Assembly: GCA_964036275.1 (NCBI GenBank)
Contig: OZ038437.1
Location: 364,001 to 428,000, forward strand
Length of the DNA: 64,000 nt
Direction: 5' to 3'
DNA from: Litoditis marina
Taxonomy: Eukaryota; Nematoda; Chromadorea; Rhabditida; Rhabditidae
Under the pieces are notes generated by a model. That model was not told where the DNA came from. It was given only the letters and a program-made list of their open reading frames with translations, and did no database searches. The position numbers and the translations under genes are program-made. Of the stretch, positions 49,401-56,348 are shown piece by piece; within the stretch, counting starts at the first letter, position 1, and each line of letters starts with the position of its first letter.

Positions 49401-49867
49401 TCAAGTCATTTTGAGAACTTCGAGAACCACATCAGCATCGTGCACGTCGTGATTCAGTCGGGTTGCTACGTGGAACGTGACAGAACACGTGTGTCACGTT
49501 GGCTTCCATTTCCAGTGAAACATCTCACCACCTCGTTTTTGGTTCAAAAATACAAACAAACAAAATGATAGTAGTTGGTCTAACTTGAGTTGGTTTCAAT
49601 GGGTAGTCCCCACAGTTGCCCACAGAGGGTCACAAAGACTGCCTGTAACAGAATAATAAGTATAATAAAAAGAACACTAATAGTGAAAATAAAATACGTT
49701 CATATTGAAGTTTCACTGAAATCGTTGATAAAGGGACAAACATTCAGTAGAAACTCGACAAAACTCTTTGAAGAAAAAGTGGTGACTTCTGAGAAAAAAT
49801 TGTAGATTTGTATTTTTATAAGACAGAAAGAGCTCGAACTCACTGCGTGCAGTCCCAATAACCTCAT
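20825..49867 (-). CDS. Giant secreted protein with eight vWA domains
   Basis: A 55-exon model, 6111 nt, about 2036 residues; all 54 junctions keep frame. Exons 5'-3': 49844-49867, 49585-49642, 48900-49005, 48473-48587, 47931-48023, 47446-47531, 47020-47170, 46518-46646, 45910-46032, 45004-45189, 44184-44258, 43514-43626, 42934-43039, 42032-42137, 41499-41611, 41108-41194, 40709-40792, 40239-40361, 39670-39770, 39154-39229, 38501-38818, 38260-38377, 37926-38018, 37350-37450, 36892-36998, 36546-36662, 36129-36260, 35589-35700, 35140-35174, 34444-34576, 33908-34069, 33626-33715, 33196-33339, 32522-32589, 32191-32268, 31870-31930, 31443-31589, 30843-30959, 30355-30471, 29841-29911, 27283-27355, 26878-27031, 26513-26625, 25948-26033, 25413-25506, 24568-24741, 24119-24215, 23779-23885, 23423-23520, 23010-23096, 22711-22802, 22327-22451, 21943-22089, 21471-21632, 20825-20950. 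It begins MRLLGLHAAVFVTLCGQLWG, a signal peptide. No transmembrane span or collagen repeat is seen. Similar arrays occur in matrilins and collagen VI N-termini, suggesting an extracellular-matrix adhesion role. Five domains keep full metal sites and three do not. The donors at exon 10 (GC) and exon 12 (GTTTGT) are unusual. Confidence 0.9.
22711..24215 (-). other. Thr/Pro-rich stalk between vWA 7 and 8
   Basis: Exons 47-51, about 160 residues. The last 110 or so are dominated by Thr and Pro (VATTEPTTTTQTTTTIQST; TTVPPSTTQPGTTTRATTL), typical of O-glycosylated mucin-like stalks. Confidence 0.8.
23122..23190 (-). repeat. Retroelement tail with (TTCTA)n
   Basis: The plus strand shows six or so TAGAA units followed by TGTTTATTTGCAGA and ACACGTGTC. 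Read on the minus strand this is ...AATAAACATTCTATTC, a retroposon 3' tail like that at 28520-28570. Confidence 0.55.
24568..27031 (-). other. vWA domain 7 (exons 42-46), metal site lost
   Basis: About residues 1484-1690. Beta1 reads LDLLVLFDNTDKTEN, so DxSxS has become DNTDK. The Thr loop position reads KASYSDAITVGLK. Beta4 keeps GDG (SLIIVGDGHSS). It ends GHLSCLAVDSSSR and FDYDRNALFAKKV. Confidence 0.85.
24763..25044. mobile_element. MITE family D, complete palindromic copy
   Basis: About 282 bp. CTAGAAGTAAAC ... CTTTCTAATGAGG on the left pairs with CCTCATTAGAATGCTAG ... TTTACTACTAG on the right. An inner pair (GACTAACAGTATA / TATACTGTTAGT) forms the hairpin centre. It starts about 20 bp upstream of the exon 46 acceptor in the minus-strand gene. 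Confidence 0.8.
27365..27480 (-). mobile_element. Retroelement 3' region, copy 1
   Basis: Shares CACGTGACTTT, CTCCGATCGGGTAAAT-like and CCCTGTTACGCGC blocks in the same order with 28520-28712. It is non-coding here. Confidence 0.5.
27800..28108 (+). CDS. Candidate 102-codon ORF in vWA intron 40
   Basis: An uninterrupted ATG frame (starts MACFQSSSREDKSY) in good initiation context (AACAACCATGG), with a Cys/Lys-rich centre (GGKCKECCVKF) and an AATAAA about 75 bp after the stop. No domain, signal peptide or splice support is seen. It may be chance; I list it because it shares the intron with the nested peptide gene. Confidence 0.2.
   Translation: MACFQSSSREDKSYTNHLATLVYLNSLAHSAPQIQYRTVFDYDFDLLAEVRFSGGKCKECCVKFDSLFALGQYISKRYSKKCRKFSEFSTVQQLSWNRNFSQ
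28378..28440 (+). pseudogene. Duplicate of the peptide gene exon 1 start plus acceptor
   Basis: TTTTTCCAGTATGTCCTTCC and the next ~35 bp match the acceptor, ATG and signal-peptide codons at 28790-28850. The copy reads MSFQSLIIPCTVCICA, so the frame survives, but it has no donor in the matching place. It is a partial tandem duplicate separated by a retroelement tail. Confidence 0.75.
28520..28712 (-). mobile_element. Retroelement 3' end with pentamer tail, copy 2
   Basis: On the minus strand the sequence runs GCGCGTAACAGGGTCACTAT ... CACGTGTAGAATCGCG, AATAAATGCATTCTATTCTA. This is a polyA-type hexamer followed by a TTCTA tandem tail, typical of a non-LTR or SINE 3' end. The same tail occurs at 23122-23190. 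Confidence 0.55.
28800..29487 (+). CDS. Secreted peptide precursor nested in the vWA gene
   Basis: Exon 1 is 28800-28920 and exon 2 is 29384-29487, with a split G|GC codon, donor CAG|GTAACG and acceptor TTCCAG. The product is 74 residues. It begins with a signal peptide (MSFRSIIVLCIVCVCVGA), followed by a Tyr/Ala/Pro-rich chain (QYYSVGSAYPYLTGAYAPSP; PVAAAAPAYYGADYVTYANV) and ends in I-G-K-R-S-V. Gly-Lys-Arg is the classic convertase/amidation site, so a C-terminally amidated peptide is plausible; a YGA-type structural peptide is the alternative. I recognise no named family. AATAAA follows at 29532-29537. The ATG lies one nucleotide after a TTTCCAG acceptor, and a decayed copy of this exon start lies 410 bp upstream. 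The gene is on the opposite strand inside intron 40 of the vWA gene. Confidence 0.75.
30126..30222. mobile_element. Short relative of MITE family B
   Basis: GAGTATGCTAGAACATCC and GGGATGTCCTAGCATTCTC form the arms; the interior shares ATAGTGAGGCAAAGCGA with family B. It looks like a deletion derivative. Confidence 0.5.
31110..31137 (-). pseudogene. Duplicate of vWA exon 38 5' end plus acceptor
   Basis: The minus strand TATCTAG|ATGGCCCGCCAGG, then GGATAG, copies the start of exon 38 (TTCTAG|ATGGTCCGCCAGG, then TGATAG), including the acceptor. It lies about 150 bp upstream in the preceding intron. Confidence 0.7.
31626..31676. mobile_element. MITE family A, short paired copy in vWA intron 36
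   Basis: TTGTAGTTTGATCTCGG faces TATCGAACTAAAAACACAGC with almost no spacer. It lies about 35 bp before the exon 37 acceptor. Confidence 0.65.
32191..34576 (-). other. vWA domain 5 (exons 30-35), degenerate metal site
   Basis: About residues 1063-1287. Beta1 reads VDIVFVLDTTSSTEDFF, DTTSS in place of DxSxS. Beta4 reads SVVIFVSSGISQD, SSG in place of SDG, so the key Asp is lost. Exon 35 is a short linker (NPNSITGPLKALGDEEN). Confidence 0.85.
32908..32976 (-). repeat. tRNA-like sequence, probable SINE head or tRNA pseudogene
   Basis: The minus strand has an A-box-like TAGCGCAGTGGATAGCGC and a B-box-like GGCTCGATTCTGG about 40 bp apart. I could not fold a perfect acceptor stem, so a tRNA-derived SINE or pseudogene is more likely than a working tRNA. 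It lies in intron 33 of the vWA gene. Confidence 0.5.
34688..34760. mobile_element. MITE family A, paired copy in vWA intron 29
   Basis: TGTAGCTTGATCTGC faces GGTCAAACTACAAACACAGC. A further single arm (TATAGTTTGATC) lies 45 bp to the left. Confidence 0.7.
35140..35174 (-). other. 35-nt micro-exon 29 of the vWA gene
   Basis: Encodes NDDSTSLFPFQ plus two bases between TTTTCAG and GTGAGT. It is required to bring phase 0 (exon 28) to phase 2 (exon 30), so frame continuity supports it. Confidence 0.7.
35589..37450 (-). other. vWA domain 4 (exons 24-28), intact metal site
   Basis: About residues 862-1051. It shows CLVDLLFVIDVSTSVEEDF (DxSxS), IDNTGGSTSVVSGIQLA (Thr loop) and IVVLISDGNSQDHW (SDG), and ends ELELYAGSKWNVYIDARIRQ. 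Confidence 0.88.
37926..38818 (-). other. Charged low-complexity linker between vWA 3 and 4
   Basis: Exons 21-23 encode about 150 residues rich in Glu, Lys, Ser and Thr (SAEKKSARDDESGEKEM; TEKTVEQTEKIDEKK; VPETTTVESRAQ). It has no predicted fold and is probably an extended, flexible spacer. Confidence 0.8.
38501..41194 (-). other. vWA domain 3 (exons 16-21), intact metal site
   Basis: Starts at about residue 529. It has CDVDIVLIIDRSQSVDADF (DxSxS), EHSGGTTSAVEGARLAMA (Thr loop) and LLTLLFTDGQSQDYW (TDG). Exon 21 (318 nt, the longest) carries the last helix and then a Ser/Glu/Lys-rich linker with repeated ESGE units. Confidence 0.88.
40107..40196 (-). pseudogene. Duplicated 3' half of vWA exon 18
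   Basis: The minus strand reads QIEHKGETNWAVKVARLAMA followed by GTACGA. Exon 18 reads SIEHSGGTTSAVEGARLAMA followed by GTACGT. A possible acceptor (GATACAG) would give a 66-nt phase-0 exon, so use as a cassette exon is possible, but it lacks the first half of exon 18. It is separated from exon 18 by a family A arm. Confidence 0.75.
43066..43137. mobile_element. MITE family A, paired copy in vWA intron 12
   Basis: TGTTGTAGTTTGATG faces GGGTCAAACTACACAG; it lies about 25 bp before the exon 13 acceptor. Confidence 0.65.
44320..44606 (+). mobile_element. Non-LTR retrotransposon 3' fragment
   Basis: The plus-strand frame reads GRWSLVVTEWRPFNRK, then GPGRPLVRWRDEM and finally DKNLWKAIKEHHIATI before a stop at 44566-44568. 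The R-x-x-G-R-P-x-x-R-W-x-D-E/D and C-terminal W...E motifs are typical of the end of RTE/CR1-type reverse transcriptase polyproteins. The sequence then ends in AATAAATCTTGAAATC and further TTGAATC units, the short 3' repeat tail of such elements. It is 5'-truncated and lies antisense in intron 10 of the vWA gene. Confidence 0.75.
45002..45003 (-). other. Non-canonical GC splice donor, intron 10 of the vWA gene
   Basis: The minus strand reads CGACAG|GCGAGT. Splicing here joins KDARQ to VFILISDG exactly as in the other vWA copies. The nearest GT, four bases into the intron, would cause an immediate frameshift and stop in exon 11. Confidence 0.75.
46148..46271. mobile_element. MITE family C, copy 1
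   Basis: About 124 bp with terminal inverted repeats (GAAGAAGGACGATTA on the left, TTATCGTCCTAC on the right). An internal CAGTCCTTTAAA pairs with TTGAAGGACCG. It is about 90% alike to 51605-51728 by eye and lies in intron 8 of the vWA gene. Confidence 0.8.
47020..49005 (-). other. vWA domain 1 (exons 3-7), metal site lost
   Basis: About residues 28-211. Strand beta1 reads VEIVFLIDVTPTN, so the DxSxS metal-binding motif is DVTPT. The beta4 segment reads VVLLAHGGRN, where intact domains have S/T-D-G, so the acidic ligand is missing. The domain ends with SLGAEVFAISGSS and YTGDRDRVVIQAQD. It is probably structural rather than metal-dependent. Confidence 0.85.
49066..49149. mobile_element. MITE family A, paired copy in vWA intron 2
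   Basis: CCCGCTGTTTTTGTAGTTTG on the left and GTGTTCAAACCACAAC on the right. It starts about 60 bp before the exon 3 acceptor. Confidence 0.6.
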
Positions 49868-49908
49868 TGAAACTTCTACTCTGTTTTTGTTGCTTCGTGC
49901 TTCTCAAT
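49868..49908 (-). other. 5' leader of the vWA gene with acceptor
   Basis: Forty-one nucleotides between a TTTTTCAG acceptor (minus strand) and the ATG at 49865-49867. It indicates a non-coding first exon or a trans-splicing site further upstream. Confidence 0.6.
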
Positions 49909-50136
49909 CTGAAAAACAATAACAATACTGGAAGAAAAATCTATTGGAAACGATTTCTAAAAATTGTTGGTAGGAAAATCTGCATTCGTAGAAAAAGGTT
50001 GTTCAAGGAGAAAAAAGTAAAATGGTGAACTAGTGAGCAAGAAACGGGTTGTTTTCGGGGTTCATAGATGTTCACTGGTCAAAACTATGGTGTTGATAGT
50101 TTGAACCCAGAAGCCAAGTATGTGATTTGTTGCCCT

Positions 50137-50309
50137 GAGTACGTATGCTAGAAGATCCCGGCACCTTCCTTCTATTCTGCGTCTTCTCAAACATACGCTA
50201 TTTCTCTGCTCTTACATCCCGCCGGAATACGAGTGGCGCGAAATAGTAGGGCAGAGCGAGAGACGCAGGATGGGATGAAAGTGCCGGGATCTTCTAGCAT
50301 ACGTGCCCT
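50137..50309. mobile_element. MITE family B, copy 2
   Basis: Near-identical to 11747-11918 across the left arm (GAGTACGTATGCTAGAAGAT) and right arm (GTGCCGGGATCTTCTAGCAT), and strongly palindromic. The middle differs by small changes. Confidence 0.8.
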
Positions 50310-51604
50310 GGCAGATCGAACTACAGCAATGTTTGGCAATCAAGAACTACAGAATAGGTCGAACTACACAGTGGCGCGAGACCTTAATGAAACTACTCTA
50401 AAATGAAAAGGATATAAATGATTTTTAGGGAAAATGTGCAAAAAGTACTGTTTAAGAATGAAGAGTATCGAGCGGCATATAACCTGGTGAGCAAAATGGT
50501 TGATCTTTCGGTATACGTTAATGTAGGTCGGTCAAAAATTGTAGTTTTTTTAGTTTCAACCGGTGCATTTGAGGTGTGGTACAAGTAAGGGGTGTGTGAG
50601 TGTGAAACTGTTTGTTTTTCGGTATACGATAATATATGTCGGTCAAGAAGTATTGGAAAGGTTTGACCACACAGTTTCGCAAAACCTCAAAGAAACGCAA
50701 AACCGGTGCTAGTCCAATAAATCACTCCATGTGGTCAGGCGGAATGCTGCCATTTAGGAGCATCTTTGGAAAAAGTGGTCGGACAAGCAAAAAGTTAATT
50801 AGGGGAGCGCTGGCAGGGAAAAAGTCTTGGCTGTATAGGTTCGGACACTGAAAGCTTGGTATTGGTTCACGTTCATCTGATGGGTTTGTAGTTTGTTCCC
50901 CCCCCCCCCTTTTATCTTTATCTATAAGAAGGGCTCACAAAAGAAATAGAGAGAGAGAAGAAAAAGATTAATCGTTGTGAGAATGTTACCCCAGCTCAAA
51001 TAGAAAGTATTTCAAATAGTTAATTAAGTCAGGATTAGTAATTTATACGTCTTTCCCTTTTTAGTAATTAATACGTTTTTCCCGTCTTTCATAACGTAGT
51101 CTACGGTGTTCGTACGGAGACTCAAGCGAGCACATATGCGAACTTCCCATCAACTATTTCATAATGCATAATATGGACTGATAGTTTTGTACTGTAGGAC
51201 TGGCAGTAGGAATGAACAAGACTATACCGTGAGCGGTGGTTCCCCAGTTCAACCTATCACTCATTCTCCAGCCCTCCAGCTAGTCCAATTATGTCCCTAT
51301 TAGTTGCCGGTCCGAAACCAGGTCTATTAGTAGCAAGAATGACCAAGCATTGTGCTAAACGACTCTTCGAAAAGGTCGTAAACACTGTTTCGAAAGAAAG
51401 CGCAAGCCGGGTTTCCGGGACTATGGAAAACTGTTGCAAAACACATAGAAAAATCGTTTAAATAATCTGTAAGCCCTCACCGTAAGCGGTCGAATGTTCA
51501 AGTTTATCATTTTTGTCAAGAAAACATATAGATTTATAGTTTTACCCATTCCTAATCTTTCACAGTAAGCGTAGAAATACTTAAAGTTACACTCAAATTT
51601 ATTC

Positions 51605-51728
51605 TTAAAGAAGGACGATTACGTGGTCCAATCGCAACGCTTCAGTCCTTTAAACCGCAATATATTTTTCAATTGCAGTTTAAAGGACCGATGTAACGGG
51701 ATTGGTCGACATAATCGTCCTTCTTTAA
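51605..51728. mobile_element. MITE family C, copy 2
   Basis: TTAAAGAAGGACGATTA at the left pairs with TAATCGTCCTTCTTTAA at the right. It is the better-preserved copy; TTAA flanks suggest a TTAA or TA target. Confidence 0.8.
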
Positions 51729-52029
51729 TACACGTACTGAAACACATACTCGTGGAAAATATCCTACAAACACAGCGAGAAGTGCTACGATAACCGTATA
51801 GGCTTGCTTCTGGAAGAGAAAATCATAGAATGCAAGCAAGAAAGAAAACTTCATGTTTTGGGCAAGATAGCAAAGTAGTGGGTCAGAGAAGAGTAGATTA
51901 AGTGATATGGATACAGTATTGAGACACTAGACAACATGTAGTAGATTGGGATTAACGGGTTAGGAGAACGGGTTCGAAGGTTGGTAGATAGGGGATATCC
52001 GCATACAAAACATGGGTTGGAAAGGGGAG

Positions 52030-52043
52030 AGAGAGGGGGAGGG

Positions 52044-52097
<54 letters not shown>
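52030..52097. repeat. (GA)n microsatellite
   Basis: About 65 bp of GAGAGA with a GGGGAGGGGA start. Confidence 0.95.
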
Positions 52098-52100
<3 letters not shown>

Positions 52101-52385
52101 CTGAATAACACGGTGTTATTTAGATATAGGGAAAACTAGGTAGAAAAACAATAGTTACTATTCCAGTCACAGTTAAGTGCTTGTATTAATATTGTCTGCG
52201 AAAAGATTGTGGAATGGAAGACCCAAATTTTGACTATGACCAAATTCAACACGTCGTTCAAGTAAACCATGGTTGGTGCTGTTGTTGTCTACCGAAACAA
52301 TTGGGGTCTGAAGTTTTTCATGAAACATGTACAAAACCTAGTCGCTCGTTGATATACGGTACTATTGAAACTGACCAAACCTTAG

Positions 52386-52455
52386 TTGTAGTTTGATCTA
52401 GATAAAAGCCATAATGTACCATCCAAAAAATGATGGGATCAAACTACAAACACCA
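52386..52455. mobile_element. MITE family A, well-preserved paired copy
   Basis: TTGTAGTTTGATCTAG faces GGGATCAAACTACAAACACC across about 35 bp. It shows the family structure clearly. Confidence 0.75.
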
Positions 52456-53603
52456 CTAGTTTGAGAGACATACCGTATTGTCCTGCTTTGGAGAGAGCGA
52501 ACCTTTTAGCAGGGTTTCCTAGAAGTCTATTGGGAACATGATTGAGTTTTCGATTTCGATCCCATCATCGCACATTTCTTTCGCAACGTGAGAAAAACGT
52601 GTGCGAGCTAATTGCATGTGAATACGCGCAGCAAAACGTGTCCCGTTAATCATGTATTTCATGAACTTCGTTAGAATATCATTGATTCGAACACTACAGG
52701 TCTATTTGTGAATGTAATATTGCAGCATTCTTTTCCTGTTCTATATAAGGTGCGAAATTGTCAGTACAAAATATATTAGTCTCATATGAAGGCCCGAACA
52801 TCGTCACCATTTGACAGATGATACACATAATCACTCACCTTAAATATTACCAACTTTCTTATAACGGTTGGTAAGATGATAGAACTGCAGAAATATCCCT
52901 TGTATGCTCAAGAGCAGTCACAAAAAGTGAACAAAACTTGGATAGGTTTTAGAGTTAGCAGAAGTCTACTATGGTGTTGGAAAAGGCTAAGAAATGCTTG
53001 TTCATAAGCAGTGCTTTTTTCCCTTTGAGAAGTTGCTCATATTTCACTGAATCAATTAAAGCATTTGATAATCCACCATGTCTTCTATGAAGGAGAGACC
53101 AACATCCAATCACAAAAAGCTGTTTTAGTACAAAGGTCTGTGACATGATGATCACCGGCTCGTAACGAAGCGACGTGAATGAATGAGTACGAAATATTAA
53201 ATATCGAATAGTTTTTAGAACTTCATACTGTATGAGTCTACGTAGGATCGACAAGAGCTATAGCCCCGCGAATATCAGCTGGACGAGTTTCTCGCATAAA
53301 TGGATGTTCATCAGATGTCTCTTAACACGCCCTAAAGAAAATGGGAAATGCGCTAAAGAAGCCGCGCGGCCGTTAGCGACAAAAAATTAGCGAGCGTGGA
53401 AAAAAGGCCGCGCGCGACGCGTTAGCCAGTATCTGGCTGTCACTTTCAATGCCTAACATGCGAGATGGGGCGCGAAGGAGCGAAAGTTACGACTTCGAAG
53501 ATAGATATAGCCATTTTGGGAGAAACAAAAGGGTCGGGGTACGTTTCCAACAGAAAAGAGAGGTACATCTTTTCTCTTTCTTTTCTCGGTGCATTGTGTC
53601 CCA

Positions 53604-53671
53604 TCCCGCTCTGTTTGTAGTTAGGTCCCGTTCCTATACGATCGAAACTCGTGAACCGTGATCAAACTACC
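53604..53671. mobile_element. MITE family A, paired copy
   Basis: CCCGCTCTGTTTGTAGTTAG faces GTGATCAAACTACCAAG. Another single arm (TTTGTACTTTGATCC) follows 40 bp on. Confidence 0.6.
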
Positions 53672-53859
53672 AAGATGATTTGGTCACCCGCTATAGTCCT
53701 ACTTCGAGATGTTTGTACTTTGATCCCTCTTCTTTGCCAACAAATGACAAGAAATAAATATGTGGAGCCGAACAAACTACTGAACGACAGTCTACAGACT
53801 CGAATATGGGTCGCCGCTTTAGTACCATAACAGGGATACTTCAACATTTAGGTTTCTGA

Positions 53860-54462
53860 TAGGGTTGTTAAAGCCAAACTCGAATTTCGAAAAAACTCGA
53901 AATAACTCGAAATTTCGAGTTTCGAGTTCGACTCGAAACTCGAAAAACTCGAAATCTCCAAAACTCGAGTAACTCGAAACTCGAAGAACTCGGTTTTTCT
54001 CCAAACTCGAAAAACTCGAAACTCGAAAAACTTGAAATTTTTGAAACTCGAAAAGTTCGAGTTTTCGAGTTTCGAGTTTGGCTTCGTTCCAAGTCAGAAA
54101 TAATGGACGAATGAGCGTTTCAGAGCACTTTTTTTGCTATTTCCAACATGAAATGCTTCTTTTTTCACGATTCTCGCATAATCATGTGAAATAAATCAGA
54201 ATTTCTCAAAAAATTCTTATTTGTTTAGCTCGATAAAATCCTAAAACTTAACGACCAAACTCGAAACTCGAAAATCGAGTTTTTCGAGTTCAACTCGAAA
54301 CTCGAAAACTCGGTTTTTTTTGAAACGCTGAAAACTCGAACTCGAAAAACTCGAAATTCCCAAAACTCGAATAACTCGAAACTCGAAAAACTCGTTTTTC
54401 CCCAAAACTCGAAAAACTCGAAACTCGAAAACTCGAAATTTCAAACTCGATTAACAACCCTA
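53860..54462. mobile_element. hAT-like non-autonomous element filled with CTCGAAA repeats
   Basis: The termini TAGGGTTGTTAA and TTAACAACCCTA are perfect 12-bp inverted repeats. They are flanked by a perfect 8-bp direct repeat GTTTCTGA (53852-53859 and 54463-54470), the target size of the hAT superfamily. The interior is two blocks of ACTCGAAA/CTCGAAAA-type repeats (about 53876-54080 and 54255-54450) around a unique A/T-rich core. No transposase is encoded. Confidence 0.88.
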
Positions 54463-54485
54463 GTTTCTGATAAGAGAAAAAAGCA

Positions 54486-54561
54486 AGTAGTTTGATCTTG
54501 AAAGATGCCGTAACTCACTAATTCTGACCGGAAAGGAACCGGACCAGACTACAAACACAGA
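54486..54561. mobile_element. MITE family A, paired copy beside the hAT element
   Basis: AGTAGTTTGATCTTG faces GGACCAGACTACAAACACAG. It begins 24 bp right of the hAT-like element. Confidence 0.6.
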
Positions 54562-56236
54562 AGGAAAGGGTAACCTATGTTGATTTCTACTTCCGAAAGA
54601 GCGAACCCTTTACAAAGTGTGTACTGTGAACTTTGTAGCGATCACCCTATTACCGAACTATCTTCGTTCTGTTTCTACAGATTATGGTAAAATACTAAAG
54701 AATAAACCGGGTAACTTCACACCCAGCTAGTTGCCTGTTAAGTCTGAGGTTCTTGAAACAGTAGTATAGTGGGAGTATAGTTGACTATGATTGAATATAA
54801 GTCTAGGATGTCCGGTTTTTCCAAATCGCTTCAGTGAACACCAATTCACAACGTTTTTTATCCGTTCTCCCGTAACTATTCGACGAGAACTACTTTGAAA
54901 GATCTTAAATCTTTTAACATTGAACCGAATCCGTTATTGTTGTTGGATCCGTTACTAAAGTTGTAGTTTGATCAGTGCCCAAGAATGAATCGAACGAGGT
55001 AGGAAAATATTTATTAGTAAAAAATGAGACATGCGACAAAGAAAAACAATTGTATTCTCGCAAAACTGCCGAAAAAGTCGATTATGCAGCAATTGGACTT
55101 GTATCATACATTCCGAAAAAATACGCAAACAGTTTCAACAATCCAGCGCAACACAACAAATATGCCAAATCGAAAATAGACGGGATTCGCTGTAAACTTT
55201 AAACTAGAACTACCTGTACTGAAGGTATAAAACCAAGTCAAACTTGATCTGCTATAAATCAAGTGAAACTTGATTTTCAAGTTGCAAATGATGAAATTTG
55301 CTAAAAAGAGTGATGTGTTGATACCATTCGCCTACATACAATTACAAAATCAAGGGTAACAACCGTAAAGAGAATAACATTCATCGAATAATCGCACAAT
55401 TTGCCACAATCTCTATATGATCAGCTTTAGGAACCAATTTACTGCAAAATTGGCGCAAAAGCATGAAATATGTATATCTTTCTGAGAAAAGTTGATAATC
55501 GCAAGAAAAAGATGATAGTACTCTATTGTCAGACAATTTATGTACAAACAACACACAACTACTGACAAAGATGGATTATTATTTTAGTATTATATGTGAT
55601 TGTGATCTGAACAAATAGCTAGCGAAGAAACTCAACAAAATGAACCCAGAAAAGAAGTAGATAAAAAGATTTGTATGTTAGCAATCATCAGCTCGTTTAT
55701 GGCCAATTTACAACTAACAATAACTCACTTTTCTTTTCTGACCTCTTTCACCTAAGTAGACAATAAGAAAAGTAACCGAGACAGAGAATGGGGCTGGTTT
55801 CTTTTTGGCAGCCAGTTGGTTGTAGTTGTATTAGAGAAAGGAGAGCACCGGGGACACGCAACATATGTGGAGCCTGGAAAACAGCTCAAGTTGAAAGCGG
55901 ATTCTGAGAAAAGCGCACAACCGGTGTCGAAAACATCTACAGAACCACTAATCGGACAAATTTAGTAAACCGATTCGCGCGATCCTCCTAGGATGATTTC
56001 AGGTTTCATGGTTTCACTTTGAAAACAATACGGCAGTAGGAGGGGTAGAAACTCACTGTATATTCCTCTCAGAACAACCCTACACTTCTACTCACACTGT
56101 TGTGTTTTTCGATACGATTATCGTGTCAATTGCTCAAAATGTTCACTAATGACGTCAACCAACCATCAACCAATAAGGTGTGACTATACTACAAAAAATC
56201 ACCCGTTTTTCGATTTAAGCACGTACGTACAACTGC

Positions 56237-56242
56237 TTTATT
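56237..56242 (-). terminator. Polyadenylation signal of the SLC6 gene
   Basis: AATAAA on the minus strand about 107 bp after the stop codon; the first such hexamer downstream. Confidence 0.6.
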
Positions 56243-56348
56243 TTAGATCCAAAATGAGCAAACTTCCCGCTTCTTAACTTCTCCGGCTATTCCGACAGCT
56301 TTCCTATATTATCGTGTGAGGTATAAAACCAACCTGATCCACTTCCAC

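Larger units (their letters stand above)
49909..56236. other. Transposon-rich intergenic region
   Basis: The divergent side of the vWA gene start and the 3' side of the SLC6 gene. It holds MITE copies of families A, B and C, a (GA)n block, an hAT-like element and G/C-rich patches near 53360-53430. Two short plus-strand ATG frames exist (50636-50851, basic, MSVKKYWKGLTTQFRK...; 51291-51461, 56 codons) without splice, domain or polyA support. I see no convincing gene. Confidence 0.55.

Noticed and set aside
52214..52396. 60-codon plus-strand ORF with a Cys cluster
   Set aside because: Its last codons and stop lie in a family A MITE, and there is no splice or domain support.
54975..55202. 75-codon plus-strand frame near the hAT element
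   Set aside because: The frame begins at GTG and contains no ATG start; there is no splice or polyA context.
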